A stretch of DNA of 64,000 bases, taken from Rhodanobacter thiooxydans. Lineage in GTDB: Bacteria; Pseudomonadota; Gammaproteobacteria; Xanthomonadales; Rhodanobacteraceae. The stretch is taken from positions 3,162,001-3,226,000 of the forward strand of contig NZ_CP127409.1 in NCBI RefSeq assembly GCF_030291135.1, written 5' to 3'. Made by a program: the position numbers and the translations under genes. Numbering within the stretch: position 1 is the stretch's first letter; every line of letters starts with the position of its first letter. This document shows, piece after piece, positions 27,727 through 35,255 of the stretch. Under the pieces are notes generated by a model. It was given only the letters and a program-made list of their open reading frames with translations. It was not told where the DNA came from and ran no database searches.

Positions 27727-28407
27727 TCAGTCCAACGCCGCCACGGCAGCGCGCAGATAGCCAGCCGCCAGCGCCGGCGCCACGCCGTGCGGCAGCACGC
27801 CCAGGCATGGCGCCGGCAGCAGTTCGCGCAGCGTGGCCAGGTTTTCCTCCGGCGCGTCCATCGCCGGGTCGACGCGATTGCCGATCCAGCCGAGCAGGCG
27901 GCAGCCGTCGGCCACGATCGCACGCGCGCTGAGCTGGGCGTGGTTGAGGCAGCCCAGCCGCAGGCCGACCACCAGGATCACCGGCAGCTGCCACTGCCGG
28001 GCGATGTCCGAGGCGAACAGCCCCGGCGCCAGCGGCACCAGCCAGCCGCCCACGCCTTCCACCACCACGCATTGATGGCTTGTGTTCAACCGTTCGAAGG
28101 CCGCGTGCAGCGGTGCGAGAGAAATTTCCACGCCATCGTGCGCCGCCGCCAGGTGCGGCGACAGCGGATCGCGCAGCGCCACCGGGTTGATCAGCGCATA
28201 CGGCAGGTTCGTGTCGCTGCTCGCCGCCTGCAGCGCCAGCGCGTCGTCGTTGCGCAGACCATCGGGCGTCTCCGCACAGCCGCTGGCGACCGGCTTCATG
28301 CCGCAGGCACCGTAGCCCGCCGCACGCAAGGCATGCAGCAGCGTGCACGCCGCATGCGTCTTGCCGATGCCGGTGTCGGTGCCGGCGATGAACAGCGCGG
28401 GCGTCAT
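27727..28407 (-). CDS. bioD: Dethiobiotin synthetase
   Basis: ATP-dependent closure of the ureido ring: 7,8-diaminopelargonate plus CO2 to dethiobiotin, in biotin synthesis. It is 226 aa, the normal length. The P-loop GTDTGIGKT is at residues 7-15, KPVASG follows at about 38-43, and VEGVGGWLVPL and a late GLRLGCLNHAQLSA complete the family set. The other biotin genes are not in the window. It starts at the ATG at 28407 and is divergent from the fRMsr gene. Confidence 0.94.
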   Translation of the reverse strand: MTPALFIAGTDTGIGKTHAACTLLHALRAAGYGACGMKPVASGCAETPDGLRNDDALALQAASSDTNLPYALINPVALRDPLSPHLAAAHDGVEISLAPLHAAFERLNTSHQCVVVEGVGGWLVPLAPGLFASDIARQWQLPVILVVGLRLGCLNHAQLSARAIVADGCRLLGWIGNRVDPAMDAPEENLATLRELLPAPCLGVLPHGVAPALAAGYLRAAVAALD

Positions 28408-28544
28408 GGCTGCGCTCCGTGCCGGCCGAAACGATTCGGCACCGCGGCGCCGCGAAGGTCTTCGCGCTGTTCGGCCAGGCTCACACCGCATCTCCGTCAT
28501 GATCGCTCGGCGCATAATACGGGCTTTGCTGCAGGATCCGTCGC

Positions 28545-29036
28545 ATGTTCGAACTGAAAGCCCATACCTACGCCAGCAAGCGCGAGCACTACGCGGACCT
28601 GGTGCAACAGGCGCGCGGCATCCTCGCCGGCGAGCGCGACCTGATCGCGAACGCGGCAAATTTCAGTGCGCTGGTCTACCACAGCCTGGCGCAGGTGAAC
28701 TGGGCCGGTTTCTACCTGTACGACGGCACCGAGCTGGTGGTCGGCCCGTTCCAGGGCAAGCCGGCGTGCATCCGCATCGCGCTCGGTCGCGGCGTCTGCG
28801 GCACCGCCGCGCAGACGCGGCAGACCCAGCTGGTGCGCGATGTCAACGCGTTCGCCGGGCACATCGCCTGCGACGCCGCCTCGCAGTCGGAGATCGTGGT
28901 GCCGCTGGTGAAGGCCGACGGCAGCCTGCTCGGCGTGTGGGACGTGGACAGCCCGGTCACCGACCGCTTCGACGAGGACGACCGCGCCGGCATGGAGGCG
29001 CTGTGCGCGGTATTCATGGCGTCGGTGCACGGCTGA
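28545..29036 (+). CDS. msrC: Free methionine-(R)-sulfoxide reductase (GAF-domain fRMsr)
   Basis: Reduces free methionine-R-sulfoxide. It is a 163-aa protein made of one GAF domain. The family's cysteines are present: PACIRIALGRGVCGTAAQ holds two and HIACDAASQSEIVVPL holds the catalytic one. LGVWDVDSP and RFDEDDRAGME close the domain. A -10-like TAATAC about 25 bases before the ATG and AGGATC as a ribosome site fit the start at 28545. It is convergent with engB, 18 bases apart. Confidence 0.9.
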   Translation: MFELKAHTYASKREHYADLVQQARGILAGERDLIANAANFSALVYHSLAQVNWAGFYLYDGTELVVGPFQGKPACIRIALGRGVCGTAAQTRQTQLVRDVNAFAGHIACDAASQSEIVVPLVKADGSLLGVWDVDSPVTDRFDEDDRAGMEALCAVFMASVHG

Positions 29037-29054
29037 CCGCCGCGACGCGCCGCC

Positions 29055-29723
29055 TCAGCGCTCGCGCGGCTGCTGCAACAGGGTAGCCACCGCCTGCCGC
29101 GCCTCGTCCACGCCGGTGCCGGCGGTGGAGGAGAACACCTGCGCGGTGGCATGCAGGCCGTCGGGAAAGCTCTTGCGCATCGCCGCCAGCGCCTGCAGCG
29201 CCTGGTTGCGCGAAAGCTTGTCGGCCTTGGTCAGCAGCAGGTGGCAGGGCAGTTGGGTGGCGAAGCAGAAGTCCAGCATCATCCGGTCGAACTCCTTCAG
29301 CGGATGGCGGATGTCGGCGATCAGCACCACGCCGCGCAAGCTGCGCCGCTGGTGCAGGTAGGCGTCGATCTCCTGCTTCCAGTGCTCGCGCATCTCCAGC
29401 GGCACCTTGGCGTAGCCGTAGCCCGGCAGGTCGATCAGCCGCAGGTCGGATACCTGCTGGCCGTCGACGATGGCGGACGGTCGTGCCGGCGACACTGACA
29501 CGTCCCGCGGCGGCGGCAGGCTGAACGCGACCATCTGCTGGGTGCGGCCGGGGGTCTTGGAAGTACGTGCCAGCCCCTTGTGCCCGGTCAGCGCATTCAG
29601 CGCGCTGGACTTGCCGGCATTCGAGCGTCCGGCAAACGCCACCTCGGCGCCCTGGTCGGCGGGAAGCTGGCTGATGCGGTGGGCGGCGAGCACGAATTGC
29701 GCGCCCTGCAGGGGATTCGACAT
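29055..29723 (-). CDS. engB: Ribosome biogenesis GTP-binding protein YihA/EngB
   Basis: Essential GTPase in 50S assembly. It is 222 aa. G1 is GRSNAGKSS, G2 region TSKTPGRTQ, G3 DLPGYGYA, G4 TKADK, and RHPLKEFDRMM is the family segment between them. Compared with usual EngB there is an extra stretch of about 19 residues (PPPRDVSVSPARPSAIVDG) between the TPGRTQ and DLPGYG motifs. The start is the ATG at 29723; no strong Shine-Dalgarno is visible. It is divergent from the cytochrome c4 gene and shares a short control region with it. Confidence 0.93.
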   Translation of the reverse strand: MSNPLQGAQFVLAAHRISQLPADQGAEVAFAGRSNAGKSSALNALTGHKGLARTSKTPGRTQQMVAFSLPPPRDVSVSPARPSAIVDGQQVSDLRLIDLPGYGYAKVPLEMREHWKQEIDAYLHQRRSLRGVVLIADIRHPLKEFDRMMLDFCFATQLPCHLLLTKADKLSRNQALQALAAMRKSFPDGLHATAQVFSSTAGTGVDEARQAVATLLQQPRER

Positions 29724-29732
29724 GGGGATGGT

Positions 29733-29761
29733 TTGACCAAGGTAGGGTGGCACGGGATAAT
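29733..29761 (+). promoter_or_regulatory. Sigma70-type promoter of the cytochrome c4 gene
   Basis: TTGACC at 29733-29738 and GATAAT at 29756-29761 are separated by exactly 17 bases, one of the best consensus matches in the window. The predicted transcript starts near 29768 and gives a leader of about 70 bases before the c4 ATG. The -35 box lies only ten bases from the divergent engB start. Confidence 0.7.
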
Positions 29762-29838
29762 TCTGAGGTTTCTGCCTGTTGCTGGCTGCATGGCCGCAAT
29801 CGCTGGCAGTGTTCGCAAGTCTCTCGGGAGTCAAGTGT

Positions 29839-30621
29839 ATGAGTTTTCGGTCCGCTGGTTTTCGACCCACGGTTCTCGGGTCTGCCCTGGCCCTTGTGCT
29901 GGCGCTGTCCACCAGCGCCGTGATGGCACAAGACACCAAGCCGGAGACTGCCACGCCAGCCGCCGCCAGCACTGCGGCGGCACCCGCCAGTGCAGCAACG
30001 GCCGCGGCGCCCGCCACGGCCGTTGCCACCGCCGCGGTGAAGCCCGGTGACGCCACCGCCGGCCAGGCCAAGGCCGCGGTCTGCGGCGCCTGCCACGGCA
30101 TGGACGGCAATTCCGCCGACGCGCAGTACCCGAAGCTGGCCGGCCAGAGCGAGCAGTACATCGTGCGCCAGCTGACCAGCTTCAAGGCCGCCAAGCGGCA
30201 GAACCCGATCATGATGGGCATGGCCTCGCCGCTGTCCGAGCAGGACATGCACGACCTCGGCGCCTACTTCGCCAGCAAGACCCCGCTGCCCGGCGTGGCC
30301 GACCAGGCGCTGGTGGAACACGGCCAGACGCTGTTCCGCCAGGGCGACGCCACGCGCGGCATCCCGGCCTGCATGGCGTGCCACAGCATCGACGGCCGCG
30401 GCAACCCGGGCGCGCTGTACCCGCAGCTGGCCAGCCAGCACGCGCAGTACGTCGAGGCCACGCTGAAGGCCTGGCATGACGGCACCACCTGGGGCGACGA
30501 CGCCCATTCGCAGATCATGCCGACGATCGCCAAGCAGCTGAGCGCCGACGACATCGCCGCCCTGGCCAGCTACATCGAGGGCCTGCATAGCGCCGACAGC
30601 AAGCCGGTTGCCACGCCCTGA
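29839..30621 (+). CDS. Diheme cytochrome c4-type protein
   Basis: A periplasmic electron carrier of 260 aa with a signal peptide (cleavage near VMA-QDTK), an Ala/Thr/Pro-rich linker of about 35 residues and two cytochrome c domains. The heme sites are CGACH and CMACH, each followed later by a Met ligand region (MMGMASPLSEQDMHD; IMPTIAKQLSADDIAAL). Proteins of this kind pass electrons to terminal oxidases such as the aa3 or cbb3 enzyme. The start at 29839 has GGGAG eight bases upstream. It is followed by a hairpin and then two dsbA genes. Confidence 0.92.
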   Translation: MSFRSAGFRPTVLGSALALVLALSTSAVMAQDTKPETATPAAASTAAAPASAATAAAPATAVATAAVKPGDATAGQAKAAVCGACHGMDGNSADAQYPKLAGQSEQYIVRQLTSFKAAKRQNPIMMGMASPLSEQDMHDLGAYFASKTPLPGVADQALVEHGQTLFRQGDATRGIPACMACHSIDGRGNPGALYPQLASQHAQYVEATLKAWHDGTTWGDDAHSQIMPTIAKQLSADDIAALASYIEGLHSADSKPVATP

Positions 30622-30630
30622 TCGAATCCA

Positions 30631-30660
30631 CGCCGACCGAAGGGTCGGCGCTGTCGTTTT
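30631..30660 (+). terminator. Probable intrinsic terminator or attenuator after the cytochrome c4 gene
   Basis: CGCCGACC pairs with GGTCGGCG around loop GAAG; TTTT follows after six bases. The T-run is short and displaced, so it may only partly separate the cytochrome c4 gene from the dsbA genes. Confidence 0.5.
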
Positions 30661-30685
30661 GCGTTCCGCCTTCTTGAGGTCTGCC

Positions 30686-31564
30686 ATGCTGAAGCGTCTG
30701 CCGTTCCTGTGTGCCGCCCTGCTCGCGCTCGCCGCCTGCAGCCATGACAGCAACAGCGGCAACGCTGCTCCGCAGGCTGCGCCAGCGGCCACCAGCAGCG
30801 CCGAAGCCGCGCCGGCCAGCACCGCGACCAGCAGCACCGCACCGGCCACGGCCGGCACTGCAGCACCCGCCGCCACCGGCACGGCCACCGCCGCAACCAC
30901 CGCTGCCGCGCCCGCGCCGGCCGTGGCCGCGGCGCCGTTCGTCGACAACGGCAAGTGGGTCGAGGGCAAGAACTACTTCCTGATCGACCCGGCGCAGCCG
31001 ACCAGCCACCCCGGCAAGATCGAGGTGACCGAGGTGTTCTCCTACGGTTGCCCGGCCTGCAACGGCTTCCACTCCACCGTCGACCAGATCGCCAGGAGCC
31101 TGCCGCCGAATGCGGTGATGAACTACCTGGCCGCCTCGTTCCGCCCGGACGAGAACTGGCCGATGTACCAGCGTGCGTTCTACGCGGCGCAGGCGCTGGA
31201 CCTGGTCGGCAAGACCCACGACGCGATGTTCGACGCGGTGTGGAAGAGCGGCGAGCTGTCCACCTACAACCTGAAGTCCAGCGGGCTGAAGCCGCACGAG
31301 GCGTGGCCGACCATCGAGGACGCGGCGAAGTTCTACGCCAAGTACGGCGTCGACCCGAAGGAATTCGTCGGCGTCGCCAACTCGTTCACCGTCAACACCA
31401 AGATGAAACGTGCCGACGACCTGATGAAGGCCTACGGGGTGGACAGCACGCCGACCATGATCGTCAACGGCAAGTACCGCTTCACGGCGAGCTCCGCCGG
31501 TGGCTACGCGCAGTCGATCGAGCTGACCCAGTGGCTGGTGGCCAAGGAAGCCGCCGGCAAGTAG
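30686..31564 (+). CDS. dsbA: Lipoprotein thiol:disulfide interchange protein DsbA (CPAC type)
   Basis: Periplasmic dithiol oxidase. The 292-aa precursor has a lipoprotein signal (lipobox LAAC, about Cys18), a disordered Ala/Thr/Pro-rich linker to about residue 88, then a thioredoxin fold with a helical insert. The active site is CPAC in FSYGCPACNGFHS, and the cis-Pro loop is STPTMIV. The linker would hold the catalytic domain away from the membrane. The central dipeptide Pro-Ala differs from the Pro-His of E. coli DsbA. The start at 30686 has GAGG upstream. A second, shorter DsbA lies 60 bases downstream. Confidence 0.92.
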   Translation: MLKRLPFLCAALLALAACSHDSNSGNAAPQAAPAATSSAEAAPASTATSSTAPATAGTAAPAATGTATAATTAAAPAPAVAAAPFVDNGKWVEGKNYFLIDPAQPTSHPGKIEVTEVFSYGCPACNGFHSTVDQIARSLPPNAVMNYLAASFRPDENWPMYQRAFYAAQALDLVGKTHDAMFDAVWKSGELSTYNLKSSGLKPHEAWPTIEDAAKFYAKYGVDPKEFVGVANSFTVNTKMKRADDLMKAYGVDSTPTMIVNGKYRFTASSAGGYAQSIELTQWLVAKEAAGK

Positions 31565-31624
31565 GCCGGTTCGGTTAATCTGACCCGTACGGCGGCCCCA
31601 TCGCCAACCCGCGAAGAGAGACCC

Positions 31625-32272
31625 ATGTTCAAGCGATTCGTCCCCCTGCGTGTACTCACCCTGCTCACCGGCCTGCTGCTGGCCAGCGCCTGCACCGCGC
31701 AATCCAGCACCGCGCCGTACACCGAAGGCAACGAGTACGTCACCCTGCCCGCGCCGTACCAGCGCTACAGCAGCGAGGGCAAGGTGGAGGTGGTCGAGGT
31801 GTTCTCCTACGGCTGCATCCACTGCGCGCAATTCGCGCCGACTGCCGAGAAGCTGCGCAAGCAATTGCCGGCCGGGGTGGCCTTCGAGCTGATGCCGGCA
31901 CCGTTCAACGCCGAGTGGCTGCCGTACGCGCGCGCGTACTACGCGGCGAAGCAGCTTGGCGCGGTCGAGCGCACCCACCTGAAACTGTTCGAGGCCAAGT
32001 TCGCCGAGCATTACCCGATCAACTCGCTGGACGAACTGGCCGACTTCTACGCCCGCGAAGGCGTCGACCGCGCCGGGTTCATGCGCTTGGCCACCTCACC
32101 CGAGGCCACCGCGAAGATGAAGGATGACCTGGCGCTGATCCAGAAGTGGCAGGTGGACGGCACCCCGACCATCGTGGTCAACGGCAAGTACCGCGTGGCC
32201 ACCGTGCACTCGTTCGACGAGATGGTTGCGGTGACGCAATGGCTGGTCAAGCGCGAGCTGGCCGGCAAGTAG
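31625..32272 (+). CDS. Lipoprotein DsbA-like thiol:disulfide oxidoreductase (CIHC type)
   Basis: A second DsbA-fold protein of 215 aa, a tandem paralogue of the preceding one. The lipobox is ASAC (about Cys23), with no long linker. The active site is CIHC in FSYGCIHCAQFAP and the cis-Pro loop is GTPTIVV, followed by the shared ending TQWLVKRELAGK. The two paralogues differ in dipeptide and linker, which suggests different redox potentials or reach. The tandem pair behind engB and cytochrome c4 is a familiar arrangement in this bacterial order. Confidence 0.9.
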   Translation: MFKRFVPLRVLTLLTGLLLASACTAQSSTAPYTEGNEYVTLPAPYQRYSSEGKVEVVEVFSYGCIHCAQFAPTAEKLRKQLPAGVAFELMPAPFNAEWLPYARAYYAAKQLGAVERTHLKLFEAKFAEHYPINSLDELADFYAREGVDRAGFMRLATSPEATAKMKDDLALIQKWQVDGTPTIVVNGKYRVATVHSFDEMVAVTQWLVKRELAGK

Positions 32273-32395
32273 GCATCGCCCACCGCGCCGGGCGATGCGG
32301 CTGGCGCGCCGTTCATATCCGGTGGATCATGCTGGGGGCAGTGCCCGGCGCCTGAGCGTGTGCGCCGGCATCCCCTTCCCGTGCAGTGTGTTGCA

Positions 32396-33208
32396 ATGAC
32401 CCGCGCCGCCACTCCCCAAGCCGCCCCCATCGAGCGCCGCCTGCGCCTGCTGAGCTGCAACATCCTGGCCGGCGCCAGCGTGCAGCGCTATCGCCAGTAC
32501 GTCACCCGCAGCCTCAACGCGGTGCTGCCGGGGCGCAGCAAGATGGACAACCTCGACCGCCTGGCCGAAGTGCTGGCGCAGTTCGACGTGATCGGCCTGC
32601 AGGAGGCCGATGCCGGCAGCCTGCGCTCGGGTTTCCTCAACCAGACCCGCTACCTCGCCGAGACCGCCGGCCTGCCGTTCTGGAGCCACCAGCCGAACCG
32701 CGCGATGGCCCGGCTGGCGCACTCGGCGAACGGGCTGATCAGCCGGCTGGAACCGCACACCGTGCTGGACTACCCGCTGCCCAGCCGGATCCCCGGCCGC
32801 GGCGCGCTGCTGGCCCAGTTCGGCGAAGGCGACAACGCGCTGGCGGTGATGATCGCGCACCTGTCGCTGAGCGCACCGGCGCGCGCGCGCCAGCTCGGCT
32901 TCATCGCCGAGCTGCTGCAGGATTTCCCGCACGCCGTGCTGATGGGCGACCTCAACACCGAACCGGGCAGTGCCGAGATGCAGCAGCTGTTCGCCAAATC
33001 CACCCTGCAGCCGCCGGCGCAACCGACGCCGACCTTCCCCAGCTGGAAGCCGCGGCGCGCGCTGGACCACATCCTCACCTCGCCGTCGATCCAGCTGGAG
33101 AAGACCTGGGCGCTGCCGCAGGCGTTCTCCGACCATCTGCCGCTGGCGGCGGAGATCCGGTTGCCGGCGCACGTCGGCGGCAAGGCCTCGCCGAGGCGCG
33201 CGCGATGA
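32396..33208 (+). CDS. Endonuclease/exonuclease/phosphatase (EEP) family protein
   Basis: A 270-aa metal-dependent phosphodiesterase fold. Visible signatures are LLSCNILAG (first strand and Asn), GLQEAD with the catalytic Glu, IAHLSLS, LMGDLNTEPGS with Asp/Asn, and ending LDHILTSP plus FSDHLPLAAEI with the catalytic Asp-His. All catalytic positions are present. The substrate could be DNA, a phospholipid head group or another phosphodiester. There is no signal peptide. I used the ATG at 32396; a start 12 codons earlier is possible. It overlaps the next gene by four bases (ATGA). Confidence 0.87.
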   Translation: MTRAATPQAAPIERRLRLLSCNILAGASVQRYRQYVTRSLNAVLPGRSKMDNLDRLAEVLAQFDVIGLQEADAGSLRSGFLNQTRYLAETAGLPFWSHQPNRAMARLAHSANGLISRLEPHTVLDYPLPSRIPGRGALLAQFGEGDNALAVMIAHLSLSAPARARQLGFIAELLQDFPHAVLMGDLNTEPGSAEMQQLFAKSTLQPPAQPTPTFPSWKPRRALDHILTSPSIQLEKTWALPQAFSDHLPLAAEIRLPAHVGGKASPRRAR

Positions 33209-33618
33209 TCGCGGCAGCGTGGCGACGGGCCTGGCCCTGGCTGGCCCTGCTGCTGGTGGCCCTGCTGGTGACATGGCTGCGCTACGGCGTGGTCGAGTCC
33301 AGCGCGATCGGCCAACGCTGCAGTGCCGGCGGCCCCTGGTGGTGCCGCTGGCGGCAGTGGCTGGTGCTGGGCTTCCTGCACGACGTCTACGGCATCGCGG
33401 CACTGGCCGCGACCGCGCTGGCACTGTTGCGGAAACGCGCGTGGCTGGCCTGGCTGGCCGCCGCGCTCGGCATCGTCGCGCTGCAGTTGTACTGCGTCGA
33501 GAGCGGCGCGCTGGCGCTACTGGCCGGCTGCCTGTGCCTGCTGCACCGGCAGGCCGCGCGCGCGGCGCCATTCGAGCAGCACCGGCACGGCCAGCAGCAG
33601 GTTCAGTCCCAGCCATAG
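33205..33618 (+). CDS. Small hypothetical membrane protein, 137 aa
   Basis: I do not recognise a family. The protein has about four hydrophobic segments (e.g. WPWLALLLVALLVTWL, YGIAALAATALALL, WLAWLAAALGIVALQLY) and a Cys/Trp-rich loop CSAGGPWWCRW. The ATGA overlap with the EEP gene indicates translational coupling. The last third is soluble and Gln/His-rich and overlaps the convergent GH17 gene by 102 bases, so the true C-terminus may have been shaped by that overlap. Confidence 0.7.
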   Translation: MIAAAWRRAWPWLALLLVALLVTWLRYGVVESSAIGQRCSAGGPWWCRWRQWLVLGFLHDVYGIAALAATALALLRKRAWLAWLAAALGIVALQLYCVESGALALLAGCLCLLHRQAARAAPFEQHRHGQQQVQSQP

Positions 33619-35121
33619 CCATGCCACCGCGGTGAGCCCGGCCTCCTGCACCAGCACGGCTGCCGCCAGCAGCGGCAGCCAGGGCGCGAGGAAGCGCTCC
33701 TCCAGCAGCGGCATCGCCGCCGCGTGCCGCTCGCCCAGCCAGCCGAGCAACGCGTAGCCCAGGCACGGCAGCCAGAACAGGCCCAGCGGGAAATCCCGGT
33801 AGCGGCCGTCGACCGCCAGCAGCAGTCCGTAATACGCCAGCACGAACAGCCAGCCGGCGCGCAGCCAGTGCGGCGGCGCGGCCGACGCGCTCGTGCCGGC
33901 CAGCCGCGCGGCGATCCGGCGTGCCAGCCGCAGCGCGGTGAGCAGGGCCAGTGCGCAGGCGGCAAGCGACAGCGCCCACTCCCAGCCATCGCGGCAGGCG
34001 TACAGCATCTGCCGGAACTGCCACGCCAGCGCGCAGCCGCTGGCCATGCCGGCCAGTGCCAGCGCCAGATGACCGCGCCGGCGTCGCTGCCGGCCGCCGG
34101 CCAGCATGAACAGCGCGGCGCCGGCGACGCCGGCAAGCCAGCCGGCCCACCAGCGCGGCTCCTCGGTCACCGGCCCCTGCATGGCGAACTTCGGCCGCGC
34201 CTGCGCGTCGAAGATGCCCCAGTAGCCGCCCACGGTGCCTTCCTGCGCGCGCTTCCACGGCTGGTCGAACGCCTCGATCACGTTGTACGGCATGTGCACG
34301 GTGGCGGCGTAGCGCAGGAACTCGCGCAGGTAGCGCGCCTCGTTGACCACGCTGGCGCTGGCCGCCTGGCGCGGTCGCCCGGCGCTGGGCCAGCCGGTCT
34401 CGCCGATCATCACGCGCCGGCCGGGAAACGCCTGCTGCACCTTCGCGTACACCGTCGCCACGTGCTGCACCGCGCCCTCGGGCGGTACCGGCTGGTCTTC
34501 CCAGTACGGCAGGATGTGGATGGTCAGGTAGTCCACCGAGCCGGCCAGCTCGGGGTGGCGCAGCCAGAACTCCCACACGTCGGCATAGCTCACCGGCACG
34601 TGGACCGCCGCGCGCACCTGCTGCAGGTAGCCGGCCAGTTGCGCCGACGACAGCTCGCCACGCAGCAGCACCTCGTTGCCCACGATCACCCCGCGCAGCA
34701 CCTGCGGGTACTTGTTCGCAGCGGCGATGCCCAGCGCGACCTGCTGCGCGTTCGCCTTCGCGTCGCCGCTCAGCCAGATCCCCAGCAGCACCTTCATGCC
34801 GTAGCGTTCGGCGATCGCCGGCACCGCGCCGAGGCCCTGCCCCTGCGAGTAGGTGCGCACGCAGTCGAAGCGCTGCGACAAGGCACGCAGGTCGGCGTCG
34901 ATGCGTTCGGGACTGATGAAAGCGTTCGGGTCCAGCGGCGTCTCGCCGGCCTGGCGGAACGGCGCGTACGAGACGCAGGCGATCCGCGCCGACGGCGCAT
35001 CCGGCAGCGCCACCGGCCGGCCGATCGCCCACCACCAGTACACCCCGGCCAGCGTCGCCAGCAACAATGCCAGCCACGCCGGCCAGGTGCGACGAAAGAC
35101 GGGCGAAGCTGCTGCTGACAT
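33517..35121 (-). CDS. Membrane-bound glycoside hydrolase family 17 (beta-1,3-glucan-active)
   Basis: A 534-aa protein: an N-terminal signal anchor (about 15-32), a GH17 TIM-barrel domain (about 45-310) and a C-terminal module of about seven membrane helices. The barrel shows CVRTYSQGQGL, VGNEVLLRGE with the acid/base Glu, and IGETGWPSAG with the nucleophile Glu. Membrane-tethered GH17 enzymes act on periplasmic or membrane-derived beta-glucans, as hydrolases or transglycosylases. Which is true here is inference. The start is the ATG at 35121. The gene is divergent from slt. Confidence 0.87.
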   Translation of the reverse strand: MSAAASPVFRRTWPAWLALLLATLAGVYWWWAIGRPVALPDAPSARIACVSYAPFRQAGETPLDPNAFISPERIDADLRALSQRFDCVRTYSQGQGLGAVPAIAERYGMKVLLGIWLSGDAKANAQQVALGIAAANKYPQVLRGVIVGNEVLLRGELSSAQLAGYLQQVRAAVHVPVSYADVWEFWLRHPELAGSVDYLTIHILPYWEDQPVPPEGAVQHVATVYAKVQQAFPGRRVMIGETGWPSAGRPRQAASASVVNEARYLREFLRYAATVHMPYNVIEAFDQPWKRAQEGTVGGYWGIFDAQARPKFAMQGPVTEEPRWWAGWLAGVAGAALFMLAGGRQRRRRGHLALALAGMASGCALAWQFRQMLYACRDGWEWALSLAACALALLTALRLARRIAARLAGTSASAAPPHWLRAGWLFVLAYYGLLLAVDGRYRDFPLGLFWLPCLGYALLGWLGERHAAAMPLLEERFLAPWLPLLAAAVLVQEAGLTAVAWLWLGLNLLLAVPVLLEWRRARGLPVQQAQAAGQ

Positions 35122-35255
35122 GCCGATTCCGTGGATGCGGGAAGCCAAACGTCGCAGCTTACCAGCGCCGGCCAGCGCCACGCGCACTCACCGAATCGCG
35201 ACAAGCGGTTCAGGCGCATCGACTACACTGCCCGCGATCCACCGCAGGAGTCCCC

